A stretch of 64,000 bases of DNA from Saccharothrix sp. HUAS TT1 (GTDB lineage: Bacteria; Actinomycetota; Actinomycetes; Mycobacteriales; Pseudonocardiaceae). Numbering within the stretch: position 1 is the stretch's first letter; every line of letters begins with the position of its first letter. This document shows positions 1-8,302 of the stretch, piece by piece. Location: assembly GCF_040744945.1 (NCBI RefSeq), contig NZ_CP160453.1:5022001-5086000 (forward strand). Reading direction: 5' to 3'. The notes below the pieces were generated by a model. The model did not search any database. It worked only from the letters and a program-made list of their open reading frames with translations, and had not been told where the DNA came from. The translations under genes and the position numbers were made by a program.

Positions 1-1
1 G

Positions 2-70
2 CTGCCGAACATGGGCAACCTCCGCGCCGTGTACGACGTGCTCGCGCAGTACGCCGACTGGCAGGACTGA
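2..70 (+). CDS. C-terminal end of an upstream gene (possibly acyl carrier protein)
   Basis: Only the last 22 codons are in the window, ending LPNMGNLRAVYDVLAQYADW-QD at a TGA two bases before the KS start. The position directly before a KS/CLF pair and the helix-like, acidic-ended tail would suit an acyl carrier protein, which such operons usually carry. The phosphopantetheine serine would lie outside the window, so the identity is a guess. The reading frame and translational coupling to the KS gene are seen directly. Confidence 0.4.
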   Translation: MPNMGNLRAVYDVLAQYADWQD

Positions 71-72
71 CC

Positions 73-1281
73 GTGTCGCGCCGTGTCGTGATCACGGGCC
101 TCGGCCCGGTGTCGAGCGTGGGCATCGGCGCCGAGGACTTCGGCGCCGCCCTGCGCGAGGGCCGCAGCGGCATCTCCCCGATCTCCAGCTTCGACGCCTC
201 GGGCTTCCCCCACCGCATGGCGGGGGAGGTGCCCGACTTCGACCCGGGGACCATGGTGCGCTCGCTGTCCCCGGACGAGTGGGGGCGCACGAGCCTGTTC
301 GCCGCCGCGGCGGGCCGGCTCGCGGTGGAGGACTCCGGCCTCGACCCGGCGGTGCTCGCGCGGTCCCGGGCCGGTTCCAGCATCGGCACCACCAGCGGCG
401 AGTCGCAGGTGGTCGAACAGCTCACCGCCCAGTGGGTCGACGGCGGCCTGTCCTCGCTGCGACCCGACCTCGTCCGGCAGGCCCCGGCGTCGCGGCTGGC
501 GGTCGCCGTCAACCGCGAGCTGGGCCTGACCGGCGAGGCGATGACCCTGTCCACCGCGTGCTCGGCCAGCAACTACGCGCTGGGCTACGCCTACGACCAG
601 ATCGCGATGGGCGACGCGGACTACATGATCGCGGGCGGCGCGGACTCGGTGTGCCGCTGGGCGCACGCCGGGTTCTACCGCCTGGGCGCCCTCACCGAGC
701 ACGCGTGCAGCCCGTTCGACGCCAACCGGTCGGGCATCCTGACCGGCGAGGGCGGCGCGGCGCTGTTCCTGGAGACCCTGGAGTCGGCCGAGTCCCGCGG
801 CGCGCACGTCTACGCCGAGGTGCTGGGCTACGGCCTCAACTGCGACGCCAACCACATGGTCGCGCCGGACGCGGACAGCATCGCCGAGTGCATGCGCCGC
901 GCCCACCGCAACGCGGGCATCGACGCCTCCCAGGTGGACTACATCTGCGCCCACGGCACGGGGACCCCGGCCAACGACGCGGTCGAGTCCAGGGCGGTGC
1001 TGGACGTCTTCGGCGACACCCCGCCGCCGATCAGCTCCATCAAGTCGATGCTGGGCCACACCATGGGCGCGGCCAGCGGCTTCGGCGCCATCGCCTCGGC
1101 CCTGGGCATCGACCAGGGCTTCATGCCGCCGACGACCAACCACACCACGCCCGACCCGGACCTGGTGGGCATCGACCCCGTGCCGAACAAGGCCCGGATC
1201 GCGCGGCTGGACGTCGTGCAGAACAACGGATTCGCCTTCGGTGGCAACAACGCCATCACGATCCTGGGACGGGTGGCATGA
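73..1281 (+). CDS. Beta-ketoacyl synthase, KS-alpha of type II PKS (pair 1)
   Basis: A 402-residue FabF/KS-alpha fold protein that would condense malonyl-ACP units onto a growing chain in the cytoplasm. It starts VVITGLGPVSSVG. The nucleophile is Cys163 in LSTACSAS, and both catalytic histidines are present in AHGTGTP and LGHTMGAASG, so it should be an active condensing enzyme. The GTG start is two bases after the preceding stop, and the stop overlaps the next ATG (ATGA). The next gene is a Gln-type chain length factor, so the two most likely form a KS/CLF heterodimer. The pairing with a second KS/CLF set downstream points to a highly reducing type II system rather than an aromatic one, because no cyclase or aromatase is seen. 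The KS identity is firm; the product is unknown. Confidence 0.93.
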   Translation: MSRRVVITGLGPVSSVGIGAEDFGAALREGRSGISPISSFDASGFPHRMAGEVPDFDPGTMVRSLSPDEWGRTSLFAAAAGRLAVEDSGLDPAVLARSRAGSSIGTTSGESQVVEQLTAQWVDGGLSSLRPDLVRQAPASRLAVAVNRELGLTGEAMTLSTACSASNYALGYAYDQIAMGDADYMIAGGADSVCRWAHAGFYRLGALTEHACSPFDANRSGILTGEGGAALFLETLESAESRGAHVYAEVLGYGLNCDANHMVAPDADSIAECMRRAHRNAGIDASQVDYICAHGTGTPANDAVESRAVLDVFGDTPPPISSIKSMLGHTMGAASGFGAIASALGIDQGFMPPTTNHTTPDPDLVGIDPVPNKARIARLDVVQNNGFAFGGNNAITILGRVA

Positions 1282-2399
1282 GCACCGCACCGGACACGCT
1301 GGCCATCACCGGCTGGGGAGTGCTGACCTCGACCGGGTTCGGCGCCGACGAGTTCGCCGCCGCGGTCCGCGAGGGCCGCTCCGGGCTGGTCGACGTCGAG
1401 GGCGCCTTCGACGAGCAGCTGCCGACGTCCAAGGCGTGCGCCCTGGTGGGCTTCCACGCCCGCGACCACCTCGGCCGCAAGGGCACCTCGTTCCTGGACC
1501 GCAGCACCTCGCTCGCGCTGATCGGCTGCGAGCTGGCGCTGAACGACACCGGCCTGGTCGTGGACGACGCCAACCGCGACCGCGTCGGCATCGTGCTCGG
1601 CACCACCGCGGGCAGCCTGAAGGCGACCAGCGACTACAGCCGCGAGACGCTGGTGCAGGACAAGCCCTACCTGGTCAACCCCATGCTGTTCCCCAACACG
1701 GTGATGAACTGCGCGGCCGGCCAGTCGGCGATCTGGCACAAGCTCAAGGGCGTCAACGCCACCGTCGCGGGCGGCCAGCTCGCCGGCCTCAACGCCCTGC
1801 GCTACACCAGGAACCTGGTGCGGCGCGGGTACGTGGACGGCGCGCTGGTCGGCGCGGTGGAGGAGTTCAGCCCGCACACCGCGTGGAGCGCGCACCACCT
1901 GCACCGGCAGCTCGGCGTGCAGGTGCCGGTCGGCGAGGGCTCGGCGGTGTTCGTCGCGGAGAACCCGGACGTGGCCCGCGCGGCCGGTCGCACCCCCGAC
2001 GCCGAGGTGCTGGCGGTGGAGATCGGCTACTACGCGCCCACCGGGCAGCTGCCCGACGCGGGCGAGGGCCTGGCGACCACGATCGCCCGCGCCCTGGAGC
2101 GGGCCGGTGTCGCGGCGGACGAGGTGTGGGCCGTGGCCACCGGCGAGACCGGCGCGCAACCGCTCGACGAGGTCGAGGCGCGCGGGGTGGCCGCGGTGTT
2201 CGGCGGCGCCGCCCGTCGGGTGCGCGTCAAGGAGCTGACCGGCGAGTGCCAGGCGGCCTCGGGCGCCCTCCAGCTGGCCGCGCTGCTGTCCCACCACCGG
2301 GACGACCGCGCCCTGGACGGCCGGGTCGGCGTCGTCACCTCGGTGTCGGCGGACGGCGCGGTGGGCGCGGCCGTGGTGCGGGGGTACTCCCGTGCCTAG
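1278..2399 (+). CDS. Chain length factor (KS-beta) of type II PKS (pair 1)
   Basis: A 373-residue KS-fold protein that is probably catalytically silent. Aligning NATVAGGQLAGLNAL with the LSTACSAS motif of the preceding KS puts Gln167 where the nucleophilic Cys should be. Cys-to-Gln replacement is the known hallmark of chain length factors and KSQ domains. The C-terminal His motifs are also lost (ELTGECQAASGALQLA where the KS has LGHTMGAASG). It begins with the ATG that overlaps the KS stop, so equimolar KS and CLF synthesis is expected. It overlaps the next gene by eight bases. The inferred role is to shape the cavity and set the chain length of KS 1. Confidence 0.88.
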   Translation: MSTAPDTLAITGWGVLTSTGFGADEFAAAVREGRSGLVDVEGAFDEQLPTSKACALVGFHARDHLGRKGTSFLDRSTSLALIGCELALNDTGLVVDDANRDRVGIVLGTTAGSLKATSDYSRETLVQDKPYLVNPMLFPNTVMNCAAGQSAIWHKLKGVNATVAGGQLAGLNALRYTRNLVRRGYVDGALVGAVEEFSPHTAWSAHHLHRQLGVQVPVGEGSAVFVAENPDVARAAGRTPDAEVLAVEIGYYAPTGQLPDAGEGLATTIARALERAGVAADEVWAVATGETGAQPLDEVEARGVAAVFGGAARRVRVKELTGECQAASGALQLAALLSHHRDDRALDGRVGVVTSVSADGAVGAAVVRGYSRA

Positions 2400-3501
2400 C
2401 ACGATCACCGGCGCCGAGATCCGAACCTGCCTCGGCGACACGACCACCACGTTCAAGGCGTTGGCGGAGGGCGTGAGCGGGGTGTCACCGCTGCGCTTCC
2501 ACGACACCGCCAAGCTCAACGTCACCCACGGCTACCAGATCGACGACGGTGACGAGGAGCGCCCGCGCCGCGCCGCCGGGTGGCTGGCCGAGTGCGTGGC
2601 CGCCGCGGCGGCGCAGGCCGGGCTCGACACCGCCGGCCGCCGCGTCACCGCGATCGTCGGCACCGGCCTGCGCGAGCTGCGCTCGGTCGAACGGGCGACC
2701 GCGGACGACGTGCCGGTGGCGCCGGAAGAACTGCACTTCGCCGCGGCGGTGCGGGCGGCCCTGCCCGGCGTCGCCGAGGTGATCACGGTGGCCAACGCGT
2801 GCTCGGCGTCCGGGCACGCGCTGGCGCTGGCCGAGGACCTGCTGGCCGCCGACGAGGCGGACGCGGTGGTGGTCGCCGGCTGCGACGCCACCGCGGAGAG
2901 CATGCTGACCATGATCGGCCGCGTCGCGGACGCCCCGACGACCTCCGTGCGGCCGTTCGACCGGGACCGCACGGGCGTCCTGCTCGGCGAGGGCGCGGCG
3001 GCCGTGGTGCTGGAGCGCTCCGGCGACGGCCCCACCGTGCTCGGCGTCGGCCTGTCCTGCGACGCGTTCCACGAGACCGCGCCGGACGTGCGGGGCATCG
3101 TCGCGGCCATGCGCGACGCGCACGACCGCGCCGGCGTCACCCCGGACCGGATCGGTCTGGTGCTGGCGCACGGCACCGGCACGGCGCTGAACGACCCGAC
3201 CGAGGCGGCGGCGCTGACCGAGGTCTTCGGCGCGGCCCGACCGCTGGTCACCGGCGTCAAGGGCGGGATCGGCCACACCTCGGGCGCGGCGGCGCTGATG
3301 AGCCTGGTGCTCGCGGCGCGGGCCGTGCGCGAAGGTCTCGTGCCGCCGGTCACCGGTCTGGTCGAGCCGATCGACGAGGCCGCGGGCCTGCGCCTGGTCG
3401 TCGGCGAGGCCGAGCCGATCACCGGGCCGACCGTGGTGCAGGTGGACGCGTTCGGCTTCGGCGGCGTCAACGCCGTGTGCGTGCTGGAGGTGACCCCGTG
3501 A
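2392..3501 (+). CDS. Second beta-ketoacyl synthase (pair 2)
   Basis: A 369-residue KS-fold protein with the nucleophile Cys137 in VANACSASGHALAL and catalytic histidines in AHGTGTALND and GIGHTSGAAA, so it is predicted active. It is shorter at the N-terminus than KS 1 and diverged from it, so this is not a recent duplicate. The GTG start lies inside the last codons of the CLF gene. The stop overlaps the next GTG (GTGA). A second KS/CLF pair in one operon is typical of highly reducing type II PKS pathways. There, one pair may start the chain or make a shorter segment, but which pair does so cannot be told from sequence. Confidence 0.9.
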   Translation: MPSTITGAEIRTCLGDTTTTFKALAEGVSGVSPLRFHDTAKLNVTHGYQIDDGDEERPRRAAGWLAECVAAAAAQAGLDTAGRRVTAIVGTGLRELRSVERATADDVPVAPEELHFAAAVRAALPGVAEVITVANACSASGHALALAEDLLAADEADAVVVAGCDATAESMLTMIGRVADAPTTSVRPFDRDRTGVLLGEGAAAVVLERSGDGPTVLGVGLSCDAFHETAPDVRGIVAAMRDAHDRAGVTPDRIGLVLAHGTGTALNDPTEAAALTEVFGAARPLVTGVKGGIGHTSGAAALMSLVLAARAVREGLVPPVTGLVEPIDEAAGLRLVVGEAEPITGPTVVQVDAFGFGGVNAVCVLEVTP

Positions 3502-4340
3502 CCGCCGAAGTGCTGGTGACCGCGCAGTCGGTGCACCTGCCCGGACCCGGGGTCGACGACCCGCTGCTCGGCCTGCTGGCCGGCGGTCCGGCGGTGGCGG
3601 CCGACCAGGCGCACGCGCTGCTGGGCCGCAAGGGCCTGCTCTACAAGGAGCCGTCCACCCGGCTGGCGCTGTGCGCCGTGCACCGGGCGCTGGGCCTGCC
3701 CGACGGCAAGCCGCAGCTCCCCCTGCCGGGCGCGGACCGGACCGGCGTCGTGGTCAGCTCGAACTACGGCAACGTCGCCACCGTCGCCGACATCGTCCGC
3801 GAGCAGCGCGCCGGTTCCGGCCACGACGTCAGCCCGCTGCGCAGCCCCAACGCCTCCAGCAACGTCGTGGCCAGCACCATCGCCATCCGGTGGGGCTTCA
3901 CCGGCCCGAACCTGACGGTGTGCTCGGGCGAGACCTCCGGCCTGGACGCGATCTCCCTCGCCGCGCTGACCGTGCGCGCGGGGCGGGCCGACCGGGTGGT
4001 GGTCGTCGGCGTCGAACCCGACGACGACGTCGCCACCGCGCTGGCCGGACCGCTGCGCGCCCTGGCCGCGTGCGTCGTGCTCGAACCCGACCGGGGGCAG
4101 GACGGCGTCCGGCTCGGCCGGGTGGCCCGCACCGCCGCGGTCGACGACCTGCTGCTGGACGCGGCGGGCGCCGACGACCTGGTCGGCCCGACCTCGGGCG
4201 CGCGCGGCGTGCTCCAGGTGGCGCTGGCCGCGGCCTGGCTGCGGTCCGCCGCGGGCACGGCCGCCGGCGTGGTGTGCGGCGGCGACGCCGACGGCTACGC
4301 CGCCGTGCGCCTGACCACCGGGGGAGCGGCGGGCCGATGA
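3498..4340 (+). CDS. Short KS-fold protein, CLF-like with Glu at the active site (pair 2)
   Basis: A 280-residue protein, about 90 residues shorter than its paralogues. GPNLTVCSGETSGLDAI aligns with the KS active-site loop so that Glu145 replaces the Cys. The C-terminal histidine motifs of KS enzymes are absent or very degenerate, although GPTSGARGVLQVALAAAW keeps the shape of the region. It should be non-catalytic and is the natural partner of the KS just upstream (GTGA overlap). CLFs normally carry Gln here, so Glu is unusual. An alternative is a structural subunit that recruits a starter. The reading frame is intact and codon use matches the neighbours, so it is not a pseudogene. Confidence 0.75.
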   Translation: MTAEVLVTAQSVHLPGPGVDDPLLGLLAGGPAVAADQAHALLGRKGLLYKEPSTRLALCAVHRALGLPDGKPQLPLPGADRTGVVVSSNYGNVATVADIVREQRAGSGHDVSPLRSPNASSNVVASTIAIRWGFTGPNLTVCSGETSGLDAISLAALTVRAGRADRVVVVGVEPDDDVATALAGPLRALAACVVLEPDRGQDGVRLGRVARTAAVDDLLLDAAGADDLVGPTSGARGVLQVALAAAWLRSAAGTAAGVVCGGDADGYAAVRLTTGGAAGR

Positions 4341-5155
4341 GCGCGCGGGACGACTGGCAGCCGATCACCGCCGGGGCGGCGACAGCGTGGCGACGGCCCG
4401 GCACGGGTTCGCCCGTGGTCCTCGCGCACGGCCTGGAGGACACCTGGACGGGCTGGCTGCCGCTGGTCGACGGCCTGGCCGGGGACCGCACCTGCTACGC
4501 CCTCGACCTGCCGTGGCGGGCGGGCAGCGCGCACGGCTGGTGCCACGACGGCACACCCGGCGCGGTGCTGCGCGACGTGCTCGCCCACCTGCCCGAGGAG
4601 CCGACCGCCGTGGTCGCGCACTCCTTCGGCGCCAACGCCGTCCTCGAACTGCTCGCCCACGACGGGCTGCCCGGCGCGGTGAGCGCCGTCGCCCTGCTGG
4701 CGCCGTTCTTCCGACCGCCCACCCTGACCGTCGACTGGGAGCTGCACGAGAACGCCCTCGCCGGCGTGCGCCGCGTGATGGCTTCGGGCTTGCGGCTGCG
4801 GCTGGGCGACCGGGCCGACCGGCTGGGCGACGACCTGCTCGACGCGATGGCGGGCACCGTGGTCGACCGCATCGGCCCGGTCGGGTTCGGCGCGTTCTTC
4901 CGCAGCTTCGTCGCCACCACCGACCTGCCGCTGGCCGCGGTGACCACACCGGTGCTGGTGCTCGTCGGCGAGGACGACGAGTGCCTGCGCGGTGAGCGCG
5001 CCACCGCCCTGTCCCGCGCGCTGCCCGCCGCCCGCCTGCGCACCCGGTCCCACTACTCGCACTTCTGCCACGTGGAGCAGGCCGCCGACGTCGCGGCCGA
5101 GCTCGACGCGTTCCTCGACCCGTCCCGCCGCACTCCCGTCGGCGCCAGCACCTGA
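4337..5155 (+). CDS. Alpha/beta-hydrolase
   Basis: A 272-residue cytoplasmic alpha/beta-hydrolase. The nucleophile elbow reads VVAHSFGANAVLEL (Ser in AHSFG), the acid is probably in LVLVGEDDECLRGE, and the catalytic His is in SHYSHFCHVEQAAD near the C-terminus. The oxyanion region is VLAHGLEDTWTGW. ATGA overlap with the preceding KS-fold gene places it in the PKS operon. The likely job is hydrolysis or transacylation releasing the chain from ACP (a discrete thioesterase), or hydrolysis of an activated intermediate. No lid or transmembrane segment is seen. The fold is secure; the substrate is inferred from context only. Confidence 0.82.
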   Translation: MSARDDWQPITAGAATAWRRPGTGSPVVLAHGLEDTWTGWLPLVDGLAGDRTCYALDLPWRAGSAHGWCHDGTPGAVLRDVLAHLPEEPTAVVAHSFGANAVLELLAHDGLPGAVSAVALLAPFFRPPTLTVDWELHENALAGVRRVMASGLRLRLGDRADRLGDDLLDAMAGTVVDRIGPVGFGAFFRSFVATTDLPLAAVTTPVLVLVGEDDECLRGERATALSRALPAARLRTRSHYSHFCHVEQAADVAAELDAFLDPSRRTPVGAST

Positions 5156-5166
5156 AGGAAGCTCCC

Positions 5167-6117
5167 ATGACCGCGACGCTCGACGCGGGCCCCACCACCT
5201 ACGTGGGCCGCCCCCGCTACGAAGGCGCGAACATCCGCACCTGGATCGGCTTCAAGCACTTCACCTACCTGCTCGAAGAGGCCGTGCTGCAGCACTTCCG
5301 CGACCGCGGGATCGGCCCCGACGCGCTGTACCACCGGCACGGGCTGGGCATCGAGTTCGTGGAGACCTCCATCCAGCTCCCGGCCACCCTGCTGGTGGAC
5401 GACGAGGTCACCGCGACCGTCGTGCCCGCCAAGGCCAAGCCGGGCCACGGCGCCGCGTTCACCGTGCGGCTGGGCGTCCGGCGCGACGACCGCGACGTCA
5501 CCGTGCTGACCGGCAAGGTCCGGATCGCCCTGGTGGCGGAGAAGGACGCGCCCGGCCACGAGCCGGTGCCGGTCGAGCTGGTGCCGTTCGTGGTCTCCGA
5601 GGTGGCCGAGCTGGAGAGCGCCGCGTCCGTGCGCCGCGACGTCGAGTGCGCCGGCGGGGTCGCCGACGTGCTCACCCCGGCGGGCTCCAACGCCTTCCTG
5701 TGGTCCTGGCGCATCCCGTACTTCTACTGCCACTTCTCCCTGCGGTTCCAGCACTCCGGCTACACCCGGGCGCTGGAGGAGGTGGTGGACCGCTTCCTGC
5801 ACGAGCGCGGCCTGGGCATCGGCAAGCTGCTCGACGAGCGCGGCTGGATCCCCGTCGTGTCGCGCGCCCGCGTGCGGTTGCTGGCCGACGCGCACATGGA
5901 GGAGACGCTGCACACCGTCTTCACCGTGGAGGAAATCCTCAAGGACGTCATGTACACCGCGCGCATGGACACCTACGTGCGGCGTGGCGACACCCTGGTG
6001 CACACCGCCACCGCGTCCATCGTGCACGGCTACGCGGTCAGCCGCGGTGAGAACGCCGGGTCGCTGGCCGAGTTCGACCCCGAGACCCGCGCCGCCCTGC
6101 TGGGCGGTGACCGCTGA
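5167..6117 (+). CDS. Double-hotdog acyl thioesterase/dehydratase-like protein
   Basis: A 316-residue protein of two tandem hotdog-like halves (about residues 15-150 and 165-305). Both halves carry segments typical of 4HBT/FabA-like acyl enzymes (WIGFKHFTYLLEEAVLQHF in the first, LEEVVDRFLHERG in the second). It is preceded by a clear AAGGAAG ribosome binding site. Its TGA overlaps the next ATG (TGATG). In reducing type II PKS operons such proteins act as dehydratases on beta-hydroxyacyl-ACP or as thioesterases. No textbook catalytic motif decides between these, so the activity is inferred from fold and location. Confidence 0.62.
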   Translation: MTATLDAGPTTYVGRPRYEGANIRTWIGFKHFTYLLEEAVLQHFRDRGIGPDALYHRHGLGIEFVETSIQLPATLLVDDEVTATVVPAKAKPGHGAAFTVRLGVRRDDRDVTVLTGKVRIALVAEKDAPGHEPVPVELVPFVVSEVAELESAASVRRDVECAGGVADVLTPAGSNAFLWSWRIPYFYCHFSLRFQHSGYTRALEEVVDRFLHERGLGIGKLLDERGWIPVVSRARVRLLADAHMEETLHTVFTVEEILKDVMYTARMDTYVRRGDTLVHTATASIVHGYAVSRGENAGSLAEFDPETRAALLGGDR

Positions 6118-6833
6118 TGGCCCGCAAGCCACCGCGCCTGTACTTCAACCTGCGCAGCCCGTTCAGCTGGATGTCCCTGCGCCGGCTGGAGGAGCGCCTG
6201 CCGCAGGCCCGCGAGATCATCGAGTTCGTCCCCTACTGGGACCCGGACGCGGAGACGGTGCGCGGCCTTGAGGAGCGCGGCGCGGGCTACCACTACGTGC
6301 AGATGAGCAAGGCCAAGCACCTGTACATCCTCCAGGACACCAAGCGGCTCACCGCGCGCTTCGGCTACTCCATGACGTGGCCGGTCGACGTCGACCCCTG
6401 GTGGGAGCTGCCGCACCTGGGCTGGCTCAAGGCGCGCCACCTCGGTCAGGACCGCGTGTTCTACGACGCGGTGACCGGCGCCCGGTGGGGGCGCGGCGAG
6501 AACATCTGCGACGCCGACGTGCTGCGCCGCGTGCTGTCCGACGCGGGCCTCGACCCGGAGCCGCTGGTGACGGCCGCGCACGACCCCGCCATCCGCGCCG
6601 AGGGGCTGGACGCCATGGAGCAGGCGTGGAAGGACGACGTCTTCGGCATCCCCTACTTCAAGGTCGGGCGGCACCGCTTCTGGGGCCTGGACCGGGTGGA
6701 CGACTACCTGGACGCCCTGCTGCCCACGCTCGCCGACCAGCTCGTGCCCGCCGCGGTGCTGGACGACCTGCCCGCACCCGTGCTGGAGCGCGTGGGAGGG
6801 CTCGACCACGACACCGCGGGCGGCTGCGGCTGA
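6117..6833 (+). CDS. DsbA-fold isomerase, 2-hydroxychromene-2-carboxylate isomerase family
   Basis: A 238-residue thioredoxin-fold protein of the GST-kappa/HCCA isomerase group. The N-terminal strand and active-site loop read LYFNLRSPFSWMSL, giving Ser-Pro-Phe-Ser in place of the redox CxxC, so it should isomerise rather than oxidise thiols. The cis-Pro loop is FGIPYFKVGRHRFWG, followed by DRVDDYLDALL. HCCA isomerases use glutathione for cis/trans isomerisation. Since actinomycetes lack glutathione, another thiol or none is likely. In this operon it could isomerise double bonds of a polyene intermediate. The fold is firm, the reaction inferred. Confidence 0.75.
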   Translation: MARKPPRLYFNLRSPFSWMSLRRLEERLPQAREIIEFVPYWDPDAETVRGLEERGAGYHYVQMSKAKHLYILQDTKRLTARFGYSMTWPVDVDPWWELPHLGWLKARHLGQDRVFYDAVTGARWGRGENICDADVLRRVLSDAGLDPEPLVTAAHDPAIRAEGLDAMEQAWKDDVFGIPYFKVGRHRFWGLDRVDDYLDALLPTLADQLVPAAVLDDLPAPVLERVGGLDHDTAGGCG

Positions 6834-6866
6834 CCGCCCACCCCGACCGCCTACCCAGGAGCGACC

Positions 6867-8294
6867 ATGACCGTGCTCGCGGAACGTCCCACGGAACTGC
6901 CCGCCGTCCCACCCGATCCGCGCGATCCGGAGTTCCGGTTGGCGCAGCTGCTCGACCCCGGTTCGATCGTGCCGCTGCGTCCGCGTGACGACAGCGGCAT
7001 GTTCGCGGTGCGGGGACGCATCGACGGCGCGAGGGTCGTGGCCTACTGCAGTGATGCCACGCGGATGGGTGGCGCGTTGGGGTCACAGGGGTGTGGGCAC
7101 ATCGTGGAGGCGATCGACACCGCGGTGCGTGAGCGCGTCCCGGTGATCGGGGTGTGGCACTCCGGCGGCGCGAGGCTGCCGGAGGGGGTGGAGTCGCTGG
7201 ACGGCATGGGCCGGATGTTCGCGGCGATGATCCGGGCCTCGGGGCGGGTGCCGCAGGTCTCGGTCGTGGTCGGCCCCGCCGCCGCCGGCGGCGGCGCGTA
7301 CGGGCCGGCGTTGACCGACGTGGTCGTGATGGCCCCGGCCGGGAAGGTGTTCGTGACCGGGCCGGACGTGGTGCGGTCGGTGACCGGCGAGCGGATCGAC
7401 ATGGACGGTCTGGGCGGGGCGGAGGCGCACGGGCGCAGGTCCGGTGTGGTGCACGTGGTGGCCGAGGACGAGCCCGACGCCTACCTGCGGGCGCGGCGGA
7501 TCACCGGGCTGTTCGCCCGGCCGGGGGTGTTCGACCTGCAGTCGGTGCCCGACGGGGAGGACCTGCGGGCGTTGCTGCCGGACCGGCCGCGGCGGGCCTA
7601 CGACGTCAAGCCGCTGGTGCGGGCGATCCTGGACGAGGACTCGTTGGAGGAGTTGCAGGCGCGGTGGGCGCCCAACGTCGTGGTCGGCCTGGGCCGGTTG
7701 GGCGGGCGCGCGGTGGGGGTGATCGCGAACAACCCGATCCGCAAGGGCGGCTGCCTGGACTCGTTGTCGGCGGAGAAGGCGGCGCGGTTCGTGCGGATGT
7801 GCGACGCGTTCGGGGTGCCGTTGCTGGTGCTGGTGGACGTGCCGGGGTATCTGCCCGGGGTGGGGCAGGAGTGGGACGGGGTGGTGCGGCGGGGCGCGAA
7901 GCTGCTGCACGCCTTCGGCGAGGCCGTCGTGCCGCGGGTGACGCTGGTGACGCGCAAGTCCTACGGCGGGGCCTACATCGCGATGAACTCGCGGTCGCTG
8001 GGCGCCACGGCGGTGTTCGCGTGGCCGGAGGCGGAGGTGGCCGTGATGGGTGCGGGGGCCGCGGTGGGCATCCTGCACCGCAGGAAGCTCGCGGCCGTGC
8101 CCGACGAGGAGCGCGAGGCGCTGCACGCCGAGTTGGTGCGGGAGCACGAGCGGATCGCCGGCGGCGTGGACCGGGCGATCGCGATCGGCGTCGTGGACGA
8201 GGTCGTCGACCCCACCCGAACCCGCCGGGCACTGGCCCGGGCCCTCGCCGCGGCCCCCGCCGGCCGCGGCGCGCACGGCAACATCCCGCTGTAG
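6867..8294 (+). CDS. Acyl-CoA carboxylase carboxyltransferase (beta) subunit
   Basis: A 475-residue protein of two crotonase-like carboxyltransferase domains, about the usual size for AccD/PccB. The N-terminal half has the acyl-CoA oxyanion segment (WHSGGARLPEGVESL, AAAGGGAYGPALTD) and VFVTGPDVVRSVTGE. The C-terminal half has the carboxybiotin site (LVLVDVPGYLPGVGQEWDG, KSYGGAYIAM). It would move CO2 from carboxybiotin to an acyl-CoA and so make malonyl-, methylmalonyl- or a longer dicarboxylic CoA unit. The biotin carboxylase/carrier subunit is not in the window. It starts 33 bases after the isomerase with the ribosome binding site AGGAGCG. From about 7030 to 8200 it uses many TTG, GGG and other G-ended codons, unlike its C-ended neighbours. 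That visual impression suggests a separate origin within the operon. Confidence 0.9.
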   Translation: MTVLAERPTELPAVPPDPRDPEFRLAQLLDPGSIVPLRPRDDSGMFAVRGRIDGARVVAYCSDATRMGGALGSQGCGHIVEAIDTAVRERVPVIGVWHSGGARLPEGVESLDGMGRMFAAMIRASGRVPQVSVVVGPAAAGGGAYGPALTDVVVMAPAGKVFVTGPDVVRSVTGERIDMDGLGGAEAHGRRSGVVHVVAEDEPDAYLRARRITGLFARPGVFDLQSVPDGEDLRALLPDRPRRAYDVKPLVRAILDEDSLEELQARWAPNVVVGLGRLGGRAVGVIANNPIRKGGCLDSLSAEKAARFVRMCDAFGVPLLVLVDVPGYLPGVGQEWDGVVRRGAKLLHAFGEAVVPRVTLVTRKSYGGAYIAMNSRSLGATAVFAWPEAEVAVMGAGAAVGILHRRKLAAVPDEEREALHAELVREHERIAGGVDRAIAIGVVDEVVDPTRTRRALARALAAAPAGRGAHGNIPL

Positions 8295-8302
8295 GAGGAG
8301 CG

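Noticed and set aside
939..2525. Long open frames on the minus strand and in other phases under the KS genes
   Set aside because: They are low-complexity Arg/Gly/Ala-rich shadows of the KS and CLF genes, with no domain content.
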